Shown: in pieces, positions 1 to 8,373 of the stretch
How positions within the stretch are numbered: the first letter of the stretch is position 1
How the letters are laid out: every line of letters begins with the position of its first letter
NCBI RefSeq assembly: GCF_014651015.1
Contig: NZ_BMWB01000027.1
Span: 1 to 64,000, forward strand
DNA length: 64,000 bases
DNA from: Streptomyces xantholiticus
GTDB taxonomy: Bacteria; Actinomycetota; Actinomycetes; Streptomycetales; Streptomycetaceae
Direction of reading: 5' to 3'
Position numbers and translations under genes: made by a program
Notes under the pieces: generated by a model
What the model was told of the DNA's origin: nothing
What the model saw: the letters and a program-made list of their open reading frames with translations, nothing else
Databases searched by the model: none

Positions 1-25
1 GCCCCGGACCGTCGCGGTCCGGGGC
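1..25. terminator. Hairpin terminator downstream of the CDF transporter gene
   Basis: A perfect 10-bp stem (GCCCCGGACC / GGTCCGGGGC) closes a 5-nt loop at the very start of the window. It lies 25 bp past the stop of the minus-strand transporter gene, so it probably ends that transcription unit. No T-tract is visible, which is usual for Streptomyces hairpin terminators. Whether it also serves a gene to the left cannot be seen. Confidence 0.7.
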
Positions 26-50
26 CCCACCCCTCTCGTTCCCCGGCTGT

Positions 51-1016
51 TCAGTGACCTGAGCCGCCCGGCGACTTGCCCGGGTCGGCGCCCGCGGCTG
101 CGGCCGCCTCGTTGTAGATGTCCGGCTCGAGGTAGATCACACGCGCGATCGGCACAGCCGCCCGGATGCGCTCCTCCGCGGCGTTGATCGCTTGCGCGAC
201 CTCATCGGCCGTCTCGTGCTGCTCGACGGCGATCTTCGCGGCGACCAGCAGTTCCTCAGGGCCGAGGTGGAGCGTGCGCATGTGGATGATGCGAGTGACC
301 GTCTCGCCGTCGACCGTCGCGGCCTTGATCTTCTCGATGTCCTCCGCGCCTGCGGCCTCGCCCAGCAGCAGCGACTTCGTCTCCGCGGCGAGCACGATCG
401 CGATCACGATGAGCAGGACACCGATGCACAGCGTGCCGATGCCGTCCCAGACTCCGTTGCCGGTCGCCAGTGCGACGGACACGCCGACGAGGGCGAGGAT
501 CAGACCGACCAGCGCGCCGAGGTCCTCGAGGAGGACGACCGGAAGCTCCGGCGCCTTGGCGCGGCGCACGAACTGCGGCCAGCTGAGCTTGCCGCGCAGC
601 AGGTTGGACTCCTTGATGGCGGTACGGAACGAGAAGGTCTCGGCGATGATCGCGAACACGAGGACACCGATCGGCCAGTACCAGGCCTCGATCTCGTGCG
701 GGTGCTTGATCTTCTCGTAGCCCTCGTAGATGGCGAACATGCCACCGACGGAGAAGAGCACGATGGAGACGAGGAAGGCGTAGATGTAACGCTCGCGCCC
801 GTATCCGAAGGGGTGCTGCGGCGTGGCCTCGCGCTGGGCCTTCTTGCCGCCGAGGAGGAGCAGCCCCTGGTTCCCCGAGTCCGCCAGCGAGTGGACGCTC
901 TCCGCAAGCATCGACGACGAACCGCTGAAGAGGAACGCCACGAACTTGGCCACCGCGATTGCGAGGTTGGCGGCGAGTGCCGCCACGATCGCCTTGGTAC
1001 CGCCTGACGCGCTCAT
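51..1016 (-). CDS. Cation diffusion facilitator (CDF) family metal transporter
   Basis: A 321-residue membrane protein of the cation-efflux family, expected to export Zn2+ or a similar divalent metal in exchange for protons. About six hydrophobic segments lie in residues 8-215, followed by a soluble C-terminal domain that would face the cytoplasm. The second segment carries HSLADSGNQ, matching the HxxxD metal site of CDF proteins. The partner site in the fifth segment reads LLEDLGALVG, with E/D in place of the usual His/Asp pair; this is closer to the SLC30A9-like branch, so the substrate is uncertain. It is the last gene of a minus-strand run starting at manB. The ATG at 1016 begins MSASGG just before the first membrane segment. 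Confidence 0.88.
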   Translation of the reverse strand: MSASGGTKAIVAALAANLAIAVAKFVAFLFSGSSSMLAESVHSLADSGNQGLLLLGGKKAQREATPQHPFGYGRERYIYAFLVSIVLFSVGGMFAIYEGYEKIKHPHEIEAWYWPIGVLVFAIIAETFSFRTAIKESNLLRGKLSWPQFVRRAKAPELPVVLLEDLGALVGLILALVGVSVALATGNGVWDGIGTLCIGVLLIVIAIVLAAETKSLLLGEAAGAEDIEKIKAATVDGETVTRIIHMRTLHLGPEELLVAAKIAVEQHETADEVAQAINAAEERIRAAVPIARVIYLEPDIYNEAAAAAGADPGKSPGGSGH

Positions 1017-1174
1017 GCTTGCCGGATGTCCCTTCGTACGTACGCCGACCGGTCCTTTACCGGGTCTTTGCGGTGCGCCATTGTTGCAGCACCCGCAGGC
1101 GGCCCGTACTCAGGCCACCACCCGGCCGGACACGGGCCGCCGCCGGGGATCCGTCCAGACTGCTGCCCGGGCGT

Positions 1175-2353
1175 TCAGGCCACCACCGTCGCGCGGAAGA
1201 CCGTGCCCGGGCCGCCCCCCGTGCCCGAGATCTCCACCTTCTCCCCCGCCGGCACGAACGCCGACTCGCCCGGCGCCAGGGTCAGTTCACCGGCGGTGAC
1301 GCTGCCCGCCGTGCACAGCAGGATCTGCGGCGTGGACACGGTCAGGTCGCGTGGCTCGGCATCGGGTGCGAGGACGTAGCGCGACAGCCGGAACTCGTCG
1401 ATCGGGGTGTCGTAGACCTCTTCGCCGGAGGGTGACTCCTCGGGGCGCAGGATGCCCGGTTCCGTCGCCTCGAAGCGGACGATACGCAGGAGTTCGGGCA
1501 CGTCCACGTGCTTGGGCGTCAGACCGCAGCGCAGCACGTTGTCGGAGTTGGCCATGATCTCGACACCGAGGCCGGCGAGGTAGGCGTGGGGGACTCCGGC
1601 GCCGAGGAACAGCGCCTCTCCGGGCTGCAGTCGTACGTGGTTGAGCAGCATGGCCGCGATGACGCCCGGGTCACCGGGGTAGTGGTGCGCGATCGCCGCG
1701 TACGGGGCGTAGTCGCCGCCGAGACGTTCGGAGGCGGCCGCGGCCTCCGCGACGGTGGCCGCCATCTCCTGCGGGTCCGCGCTGAGCACGGCGGTGAGCA
1801 CCTCGCGGAGGGCCGCCTCCTCGGGCTGGGCGTGGAGGAGGTCGACGTACGGCTTGAGGGAGTCGACCTCGAGACCGGCGAGAAGTTCGGCAGACGCTGC
1901 GGCGGAACGGAATCCGCACAGGCCGTCGAACGGCGTGAGTGCGCAGATCAGTTCCGGCTTGTGGTTGGCGTCCTTGTAGTTGCGGTGCGGCGCGTCCAGG
2001 GGAACGCCGGCGCTCTCCTCCGCTCCGTAGCCGTCCCTCGCCTGCATGAGGTCCGGGTGCACCTGGAGGGAGAGCGGGGCGCCTGCCGCGAGGAGCTTGA
2101 GGAGGAAAGGCAGCCGCGGGCCGAACTTGGCGACGGCCGCCTCGCCCAGTTCCCGTTCGGGGGCGGCGGCGATGACCTCGGAGAGGGGCCGGTCCCTCTC
2201 GGCACCACGGGTGACTCTGGACGGCGCCCCGTGGTGAGCGCCCATCCACATCTCGGCCTGCGGCTCGCCGGTGGGGGCGACGCCGAGCAGCTCCGGGATG
2301 GCGGTTGTGGACCCCCAGGCGTAGGGGCGCACGGTGTTGGCGAGGCGGTCCAT
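1175..2353 (-). CDS. manA: Mannose-6-phosphate isomerase (type I phosphomannose isomerase)
   Basis: Interconverts fructose-6-phosphate and mannose-6-phosphate, the entry step to GDP-mannose. The protein is about 392 residues with the cupin fold of type I enzymes. The start MDRLANTVRPYAWGS is typical, LSLQVHPDLMQA holds Gln/His zinc ligands, NHKPELICALTPFDGLCGF follows, and GVPHAYLAGLGVEIMANSDN is the second metal/substrate motif. The ATG at 2353 was preferred to an upstream in-frame start because homology begins there and the extra 13 residues look non-coding. It lies downstream of the SIS-domain gene and shares a pathway with manB (4.1-5.5 kb) and manC (17-18 kb). Confidence 0.95.
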   Translation of the reverse strand: MDRLANTVRPYAWGSTTAIPELLGVAPTGEPQAEMWMGAHHGAPSRVTRGAERDRPLSEVIAAAPERELGEAAVAKFGPRLPFLLKLLAAGAPLSLQVHPDLMQARDGYGAEESAGVPLDAPHRNYKDANHKPELICALTPFDGLCGFRSAAASAELLAGLEVDSLKPYVDLLHAQPEEAALREVLTAVLSADPQEMAATVAEAAAASERLGGDYAPYAAIAHHYPGDPGVIAAMLLNHVRLQPGEALFLGAGVPHAYLAGLGVEIMANSDNVLRCGLTPKHVDVPELLRIVRFEATEPGILRPEESPSGEEVYDTPIDEFRLSRYVLAPDAEPRDLTVSTPQILLCTAGSVTAGELTLAPGESAFVPAGEKVEISGTGGGPGTVFRATVVA

Positions 2354-2449
2354 GATCTTCCCTGGTCCTTCGTCGGTACTTCGTGGCGTCACTTCGAGGC
2401 TGCGGTACGCCGTGGTGCTGCACGGCCCGGGACGCGCCGGCGGGGTTTC

Positions 2450-3592
2450 CTATCCGGGATGGTTGCCCGACGCAGCGAGTGCCAGGTAAACGGCGGCGAA
2501 ATCGGTAATGGCCAGCAGCTCGGCGATCGACTCGAGTTCCGAGCCGTCCTCCGGTTCGAGCTCGCTGATGGGCGTGTCGTGGCTGAGCGCCAGCTCGCGG
2601 GCGGCGGGCGCCGCCGTGAGACCGCCGGCCGGGCGGTCGCGCAGCAGTACGACACGGGCCCGCAGCGCCTGCGGTTCGTCGACCCGGTCGCGGAAGAAGT
2701 CGTCGGGGTCGGCGCCGGCCGCGAAATCGCCCACCAGGAGCACACCGTGGGCCGGCAGCGCCTCCGGCAGTTCGGCGGCGAGCGCGGGCCGGCCGGCGAG
2801 TTCCGCCAGAACCGCGGCGAAGCGCCGCCCCGCCGGGGCCGCACCCGCGCCTTCGGTCCAGATGAGCGGCAAGCTGTCGGCGAGGTCGGCGGCCAGCGTC
2901 TTGGCCGGGTTGCTGTATGTGGCGATGGCGGGGCCGCAGCGTTCGGCGGTGCGGTCGAGGCGGTCGGCGACCTGGGCGAGCGTCTCCGGTGCCGCGTCGA
3001 GCAGGCCGACGCGGTCGAGGAGCGCGAGCAGCGGCGTGAACAGCGCCCACAGCGCACCGGGGGCGGCCGCCTGGATCTCCTCGTACGCCTCCTCGTACGG
3101 CGCGGTGGCCATGGGGACGACCAGGCCGTGGACGCCGTCGACCGCCTCCGAGAGGGGCGAGCGCCGCGGTGAGACGGCGACGACGGAGCAGCCTCGCCGG
3201 TAAGCCTGCTCGACGAGCAGCGCGAGGCCCGGTTCGCTGCCGTCCGTGGTGGTGAGGAGCAGAAGGTCGAGCGAGCCCGCCCAGCCGGGCAGGGCCCAGC
3301 GCAGGGCTCCGGCCGCGTGGGCGACGCCGGTGGGGCGGAGTGGGATGACGGGTGCGGAGGCGCCTGCCAGGGCGCCGACCAGGTCCGCGACGCCGAGGGC
3401 GGCGGTGCCGGGGCCGGCGACGAGGACGGCCCGCGGCCTGCCCTCGGGGCTGAGTCGGGCGATTCCGGCTTCCTCGGCGTGCCTGGCCGCCGTGCGTACG
3501 CGGGCCCCGGCCTCGGCCGCGCCGCGCAGTAGGCCTCGGCGGTCGGCGCGGGCCAGGGCGTCCGGGTCGTCGAGGAGCGACTCGTCGAGCAT
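2450..3592 (-). CDS. SIS-domain protein (phosphosugar isomerase/binding family)
   Basis: A 380-residue protein starting MLDESLLDDPDALARADRRG. The region around residues 50-140 (VLVAGPGTAALGVADLVGAL, then LLLLTTTDGSEPGLALL) resembles a sugar-isomerase (SIS) Rossmann-like domain. A second, less clear SIS-like half follows around residues 220-330. This matches the actinobacterial protein that usually sits between manB and manA and is often annotated as a bifunctional phosphoglucose/phosphomannose isomerase relative. The catalytic residues could not be confirmed by eye, so it may be a sugar-phosphate-binding regulator instead of an isomerase. It ends about 100 bp before manA and is probably co-transcribed with it. 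Confidence 0.8.
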   Translation of the reverse strand: MLDESLLDDPDALARADRRGLLRGAAEAGARVRTAARHAEEAGIARLSPEGRPRAVLVAGPGTAALGVADLVGALAGASAPVIPLRPTGVAHAAGALRWALPGWAGSLDLLLLTTTDGSEPGLALLVEQAYRRGCSVVAVSPRRSPLSEAVDGVHGLVVPMATAPYEEAYEEIQAAAPGALWALFTPLLALLDRVGLLDAAPETLAQVADRLDRTAERCGPAIATYSNPAKTLAADLADSLPLIWTEGAGAAPAGRRFAAVLAELAGRPALAAELPEALPAHGVLLVGDFAAGADPDDFFRDRVDEPQALRARVVLLRDRPAGGLTAAPAARELALSHDTPISELEPEDGSELESIAELLAITDFAAVYLALAASGNHPG

Positions 3593-3729
3593 GGGGTGGG
3601 CCTCCGATCGCCGTACGCGGGCGGGGGATGTGTGCGGTTGTCAGGGGGCGCGGTCGTGCCGGGCACGGTCGGCCGGGAGGTACGCGTGCCGGACCCGGGG
3701 TCCGCCACACGGTCCTCCGCGGTCCCGCC

Positions 3730-3912
3730 TCACGCGGGGCGGCGCGCCTCGTCGACGAGCAGGACGGGGATGCCGTCCCTGACCGGGTAGGCGAGGCCGC
3801 AGTCCTTGCCGGTGCAGATCAGCTCGGGGGTGTCGGCTGCCGTGCGGTCGTCGAGCGGGGCGTGGCAGGCCGGGCAGGCGAGGATCTCCAGGAGGCCGGC
3901 TTCGAGCGGCAT
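3730..3912 (-). CDS. Trm112-like zinc-ribbon protein
   Basis: A 60-residue protein starting MPLEAGLLEILACPACHAPL. It has a CPAC knuckle near residue 12 and a single later Cys (CTGKDC region), followed by GLAYPVRDGIPVLLVDEARR. This is the Trm112/UPF0434 fold, known as a small partner or activator of methyltransferases. The ATG at 3912 was chosen because the family always begins with a short Leu-rich helix directly before the CPxC motif; the upstream in-frame extension is Arg-rich and unlike the family. It lies between manB and the SIS gene on the same strand. Its partner here is unknown. Confidence 0.88.
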   Translation of the reverse strand: MPLEAGLLEILACPACHAPLDDRTAADTPELICTGKDCGLAYPVRDGIPVLLVDEARRPA

Positions 3913-4118
3913 AACAGCGGTGTCCCTTCGGGCATGCCGCAGGCCGACGGAGCGGTTGCGATCGCGTCGGCCTGCGGTCACGGTCTGGCGGATCAGGCCT
4001 CGTCAGCCTACCGCCGGGGGGCGGGATGCGGCTCGTTCTGCGGCGGCGTGGACCGGTGGTGCCGAACGTGTCGCGGCGGGGTACGGGCGGGAGGCAGGCC
4101 CCGCCCGCACCGGCGGGC

Positions 4119-5480
4119 TCAGGCCCGTACGAGCGCCAGCACCTCGTCGCGGATCTTGACCATGGTGGCCTCGTCGTGCGCCTCCACGTTCAGCCGCAGC
4201 AGCGGCTCGGTGTTCGAGGCGCGCAGGTTGAACCACCAGTCGGCGGCCGTCACCGTGAGACCGTCGAGCTCGTCGGCCTCGACGTCCTCACGTGCGGCGA
4301 AGGCGGCCTTCACCGCTGCCGCCCTGTCGGCCTGGTCGGCGACCTTGGAGTTGATCTCACCGGAGGACGCGTACCGGTCGTACTGCGCGACCAGGTCGGA
4401 CAGCGTGCCGTCCTGGGAGCCCAGCGCCGCCAGGACGTGCAGGGCGGCGAGCATGCCGGTGTCGGCGTTCCAGAAGTCGCGGAAGTAGTAGTGCGCGGAG
4501 TGCTCGCCGCCGAAGATCGCTCCGGTGCGGGCCATCTCCTCCTTGATGAAGGAGTGCCCGACCCGGGTGCGCACCGGGGTGCCGCCGTTCTCGCGTACGA
4601 CCTCCGGGACCGACCACGAGGTGATCAGGTTGTGGATGACCGTGCCGCCGGCGTGCTTGGCGAGTTCGCGGGAGGCCACTAGCGCGGTGATCGCGGAGGG
4701 CGACACACCCTCGCCCCGCTCGTCGACGACGAAGCAGCGGTCCGCGTCGCCGTCGAAGGCCAGGCCCAGGTCGGCGCCCTCGGCACGCACACGGGCCTGC
4801 AGGTCGACGATGTTGGCCGGGTCGAGCGGGTTCGCCTCGTGGTTGGGGAAGGTGCCGTCCAGCTCGAAGTACATCGGGACGACGGTGAGCGGGAGGGCCT
4901 CGAACACGGTGGGGACCGTGTGGCCGCCCATGCCGTTGCCCGCGTCCACGACGACCTTCAGGGGGCGCATGCCCGACAGGTCGACGAGGGAGAGCAGGTG
5001 GGCCGCGTAGTCGGTGAGCGTGTCGCGTTCGATCACGGTGCCGGCCGTCGCCGCCGGGGCGGGCGCGCCCTGCTCGGACCAGTTCTCGACGAGCTCGCGG
5101 ATCTCGGCCAGGCCGGTGTCCTGGCCGACGGGGGCCGCACCCGCCCGGCACATCTTGATGCCGTTGTACTGCGCCGGGTTGTGCGAGGCGGTGAACATGG
5201 CGCCCGGCAGCCCGAGGTGCCCCGAGGCGAAGTACAGCTGGTCCGTCGAGCACAGTCCGATGAGGGTGACGTCGACCCCGAGGGCCGCCGCACCGCGGGC
5301 GAACGCGCCGGACAGTCCGGGCGACGACGGCCGCATGTCATGGCCGACGACGATCGCGTCGGCGCCGGTCACCTTCACGAAGGCGGCTCCGAACAGTTCG
5401 GCGAGCGACTCGTCCCACTGATCCGGCACCACCCCGCGGACGTCGTACGCCTTCACGATCTGCGACAGATCAGCAGCCAC
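4119..5480 (-). CDS. manB: Phosphomannomutase/phosphoglucomutase
   Basis: Interconverts hexose 6- and 1-phosphates and, between ManA and ManC, supplies mannose-1-phosphate for GDP-mannose. The 453-residue alpha-D-phosphohexomutase has its domains in order: the catalytic serine loop TASHNPAQYNGIKM, the Mg-binding loop FDGDADRCFVVD, the sugar-recognition loop GGEHSAHYYF, and a C-terminal phosphate-binding domain with RASNTEPLLRLNVE. The GTG at 5480 (VAADLSQIVKAYDVRG) was preferred over an upstream ATG at 5504 because an AGAAGGGG ribosome-binding site lies about 7 nt upstream of the GTG and inside the longer frame. It heads the manB - Trm112 - SIS - manA series. Confidence 0.95.
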   Translation of the reverse strand: MAADLSQIVKAYDVRGVVPDQWDESLAELFGAAFVKVTGADAIVVGHDMRPSSPGLSGAFARGAAALGVDVTLIGLCSTDQLYFASGHLGLPGAMFTASHNPAQYNGIKMCRAGAAPVGQDTGLAEIRELVENWSEQGAPAPAATAGTVIERDTLTDYAAHLLSLVDLSGMRPLKVVVDAGNGMGGHTVPTVFEALPLTVVPMYFELDGTFPNHEANPLDPANIVDLQARVRAEGADLGLAFDGDADRCFVVDERGEGVSPSAITALVASRELAKHAGGTVIHNLITSWSVPEVVRENGGTPVRTRVGHSFIKEEMARTGAIFGGEHSAHYYFRDFWNADTGMLAALHVLAALGSQDGTLSDLVAQYDRYASSGEINSKVADQADRAAAVKAAFAAREDVEADELDGLTVTAADWWFNLRASNTEPLLRLNVEAHDEATMVKIRDEVLALVRA

Positions 5481-5604
5481 GGCCCAACCCCTTCTGAAGT
5501 CCATGCGGTCACCACAAACTACCCTCACGGCGGGGGTCGGCCGACCGCCCCTGCCGCAAAGCCGACGGGGGGAACTGCGGCCCATGGGCCGGTGGGGCGC
5601 TGGT

Positions 5605-6030
5605 TCAGTCGGGGGAGCGCAGCACCCGCAGATGGCCGCGGCGCGCGACCTCCATCGGGTCCGCGGAGCGCCGGCCGCCCTGGCCGCCCGCTTCCGCCGT
5701 ACGCCCCTGGGGCCGTGCCGCCTCGCGGACGGCGTTGGCCAGGGCTTCGAGGTCGTCGCCGCTGGGGCGCGCGGGGGCGGAGCCGTCGGTGAGCCGTACG
5801 ACCTCCCAGCCGCGCGGCGCCGTCAGCCGCTCGCTGTGCTCGGCGCACAGGTCGTAGCAGTGGGGCTCGGCGTAGGTGGCGAGCGGACCGAGGACCGCAG
5901 TCGAGTCGGCATAGACGTACGTCAGTGTCGCGACGGCAGGGCGGCCGCACGCGGTGCGCGAACAGCGACGTACAGGGCTCACGACGTTGGACGGTACCGC
6001 ACTCTTGAGCGGGCTGCGACGACTCTCCAC
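5605..6030 (-). CDS. DUF3499 family zinc-binding-like protein
   Basis: A protein of about 141 residues with the motifs RRCSRTACGRPAVATLTYVY and CYDLCAEHSERLTAPRGWEV. The paired CxxxxC and CxxxCxxH arrangement suggests a zinc site. This is the actinobacterial DUF3499 family, which has no assigned function. The GTG at 6030 has a GGGGGAGTG Shine-Dalgarno-like sequence a few bases upstream; longer in-frame starts would add a Cys/Trp-rich stretch that does not match the family. The C-terminal 50 residues (from about VREAARPQGR) are charged and low-complexity. It is upstream of manB on the same strand and divergent from the metallopeptidase-like gene. Confidence 0.82.
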   Translation of the reverse strand: MESRRSPLKSAVPSNVVSPVRRCSRTACGRPAVATLTYVYADSTAVLGPLATYAEPHCYDLCAEHSERLTAPRGWEVVRLTDGSAPARPSGDDLEALANAVREAARPQGRTAEAGGQGGRRSADPMEVARRGHLRVLRSPD

Positions 6031-6303
6031 CAGGTCACTCCCCCGTGTCGTCGTGTGACATCGGACATATAGGCAGTTCGAGCAACTAGCCTGACCTGCA
6101 TGGAAAGAGAACCACACGGGCGACGGCCACACGCCGCGCGGTCACGAGTTGGAGTGAATCAGGTCAATCGCGTCGAGAGCGCCGGTCGCGAGAGCCGTGG
6201 AATCGAGCCCAACATTGGCCGGAATGTTCAATTATCGACAAAGCTGCCGGCGGTGACTCGGAGCCGATCGCCCCCGGCCCCGGAGAGCTACCCTGCGTCA
6301 GTG

Positions 6304-6732
6304 ATGGACAGTCCTGTACCCCCCCGACCGGCAGAGCCGAGGCCCCGCCGCCGTGACCGGCACGGACGAGGTATGCGCGGGCCTGTGGCTCCGCCGCAGG
6401 TACCGCTCGCGGCCAGCCGCGCCGAGACCTTCCGTGACCTGGTCCAGGACTCGGTGGAACGGCTGGAGCGGCGCTGGCCGCAGTTGTCAGATGTCGACTT
6501 CCTGGTGCTGGAGGTCCCTGGTTCGCCCCACGAGTCGGTGCCGCTGGGAAGCGCGGTCCCCGCCGCCAAGGACCAGCCGGCGCGGATCATGATCTATCGC
6601 CGGCCCGTCGAGATCCGGACAAAGAACCGCGACGAACGTGCACTGCTCGTGCACGAAGTGGTCGTCGAGCAGGTCGCCGAGTTGCTCGGCCTGGCCCCCG
6701 AATCGGTCGATCCGCGTTACGGGCAGGACTGA
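6304..6732 (+). CDS. Metallopeptidase (zincin) family protein with an incomplete HExxH
   Basis: About 142 residues, matching the minimal zincin family that neighbours DUF3499 genes in actinobacteria. After a Pro/Arg-rich N-terminus, the conserved domain starts at SRAETFRDLVQDSVERL and continues with DVDFLVLEVP and ARIMIYRRPVE. The expected zinc motif HExxH reads VHEVVVEQVAELLGL: the first His-Glu pair is kept but the second His is not. The protein may therefore not be an active protease. The start at 6304 (MDSPVPPRP) is one choice; an adjacent GTG at 6301 and a much longer frame from 6100 are possible. Nothing gene-like was seen in 6031-6303 apart from promoter-sized AT-richer DNA. Confidence 0.75.
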   Translation: MDSPVPPRPAEPRPRRRDRHGRGMRGPVAPPQVPLAASRAETFRDLVQDSVERLERRWPQLSDVDFLVLEVPGSPHESVPLGSAVPAAKDQPARIMIYRRPVEIRTKNRDERALLVHEVVVEQVAELLGLAPESVDPRYGQD

Positions 6733-6743
6733 CGTACGCGACG

Positions 6744-6765
6744 GGGCGGCCTTCACCGGCCGCCC
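6744..6765. terminator. Bidirectional hairpin between convergent genes
   Basis: An 8-bp perfect stem (GGGCGGCC / GGCCGCCC) with a 6-nt loop lies between the ends of the metallopeptidase-like gene (plus) and the DUF5719 gene (minus). Its position between two stop codons supports a shared terminator. Confidence 0.65.
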
Positions 6766-6810
6766 GATCGCGTCCCCCGGGCGCCCTGCGCTCCAGGGTC
6801 CCGGAGCGAC

Positions 6811-8373
6811 TCAGTCGTCCAGCACCGAGAGGTCCTGCTCGGCCTCCGGCACCGCGACCGTCCCACGGTCGTCGGGCAGCGTCTGCACCGTGAACATCGG
6901 AATACCGTCCTCCGCGATCTCCAGTGCCCGGGACGCGTGCACCGGCCCGCCCGACACCGTCTCCACCGTGAGCGCGTACGAGCCCTTGAGGCCGGCCGGC
7001 ACGGGTGCGGGGACGGCCGTCGTCGTCCCTGCCTTCACCGCGTACTCCTTGACGACCGGGGTGCCGCCCTTCGTGCCCGCCGACGCGGTCACCCTCACCG
7101 TCGCGGCCCTGCCCGGTGCGGTCAGCGACAGCTGGGACCCCTTGGCCCGGTTGTCGGCAACCGTCGCCCGCTCGCCCACCGGCGCGGCGGCCGGGATGAA
7201 CGCGACCTCCTTCTCGTCGCCCTTGCCCCGGACCACGCGCAGCGCGGCCACCACCGGAGTGGCCCGGCCGCCCTCCGCGGGGCTGAGGATCAGCGACCCG
7301 GCCTCGCCCCGGGTGACGTCCTTCAAGTCGACGCTCGCGGTCATCCCGGACTTGACGTGCAGCGTCTCGTGCCCGGCCGGGGTGATCGTGCCGGTCGCGC
7401 CCGCGAGCTGGACCTTCAGCTCCGCGTCGTCGGCGCCGGGGGCGAAGGCCACCAGTTGCACCGAGGCCGCGTCCGCCGGGATGCCGGGAAGCACAGCCGT
7501 GCCGGACGGGTCGGCGGCGGCGCCGAGCCAGTCACTGCCGACGTTCTCCTCGAGGGACCGTACGACGGCGCCGACCCGCCCGGTGCGGGTCGTGACGTGG
7601 ACGGTCACGTCCTCGGCCTGATCGGCCGTGAGCGTCGACAGCAGAAGCGGGAGGCTGGAACCGCCGGGGACCGGGACCCCCTCGGCCACGGTGCTCTTGA
7701 GCGCGCCTTCCTTGCCGTAGAGCTCCACGTCGACGACGGCCGTGCCCTCGTCAGGGTTGGTCAGGTGCACATAGTCCTGGCGCTTGTCGGCCAGCGAGGC
7801 GCCGGGGAACCAGAAGTCGGTGTCCGGGGCGGTACAGCTGACACCGAGGAGCCCACGACCGCTGCCGGCGGACACCGTGGTGGTCTGCTGCGCCGTCCAC
7901 CCGGGAGCGAGGCTTCCGGTGGCCGTACCGACCAGCGCGGGGACCTGGCCGCCGCTCCCTTCGGCCGAGACGGGCTTGCCGGGCTCCTTGACGACGAGGA
8001 AGGGCTTGTCGGAGGCGGGTTTCTCCGCCCCGTCCTTCTTGCCCTTGCCGTCCTTCTCCTCGGGTGCGCCGGCGGGGTCGGTCAACGCGACCGCGGAGGA
8101 CCGCAGTTCGGCCGAATCCGCGTCGGCGCCTTCGCCCCCGGACCCCTGTCGCGCGCCGTCCTTCTCAGCGGGTGTGAAGGAGGTGTACTGCGTCTCCGCC
8201 AGGTCCGAGCTGCTGGGTGCCGGGCAGAGCAGGCTGGAACGCTCGACGGGCAGCCGTGCCGGAGCCTCGGCCGCCGCCGCGCCCTCGCCGTCCGGTGCCG
8301 TGAGCGAGGCGAAGCCGGTGATGGCGGCGAGGGCCGTGGCGACCGCGATCAGGGAGATGGTCGTGCGCTTCAC
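6811..8373 (-). CDS. DUF5719 family secreted/membrane-anchored protein
   Basis: A 520-residue exported protein of unknown function. It begins VKRTTISLIAVATALAAITG, a signal peptide or N-terminal anchor, then an Ala/Glu/Lys-rich low-complexity segment (about residues 40-165). A long beta-rich region follows with repeated patterns such as SGTAVLPGIPADAASVQLV and GHETLHVKSGMTASVDLKDV, typical of DUF5719. The GTG start at 8373 overlaps the stop of the upstream glycosyltransferase in a GTGA arrangement, so the two are translationally coupled. A role in the same envelope pathway as the transferase is an inference from this coupling and from their constant pairing in Streptomyces. Confidence 0.85.
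   Translation of the reverse strand: MKRTTISLIAVATALAAITGFASLTAPDGEGAAAAEAPARLPVERSSLLCPAPSSSDLAETQYTSFTPAEKDGARQGSGGEGADADSAELRSSAVALTDPAGAPEEKDGKGKKDGAEKPASDKPFLVVKEPGKPVSAEGSGGQVPALVGTATGSLAPGWTAQQTTTVSAGSGRGLLGVSCTAPDTDFWFPGASLADKRQDYVHLTNPDEGTAVVDVELYGKEGALKSTVAEGVPVPGGSSLPLLLSTLTADQAEDVTVHVTTRTGRVGAVVRSLEENVGSDWLGAAADPSGTAVLPGIPADAASVQLVAFAPGADDAELKVQLAGATGTITPAGHETLHVKSGMTASVDLKDVTRGEAGSLILSPAEGGRATPVVAALRVVRGKGDEKEVAFIPAAAPVGERATVADNRAKGSQLSLTAPGRAATVRVTASAGTKGGTPVVKEYAVKAGTTTAVPAPVPAGLKGSYALTVETVSGGPVHASRALEIAEDGIPMFTVQTLPDDRGTVAVPEAEQDLSVLDD

Noticed and set aside
192..1007. Long plus-strand open frame opposite the CDF gene
   Set aside because: It is a mirror of the real gene caused by high GC; the product is a charged His/Asp/Arg-rich string with no domain. 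The same applies to most long opposite-strand frames, e.g. 1508-3172, 4839-5792, 16196-18061 and 54448-56106.
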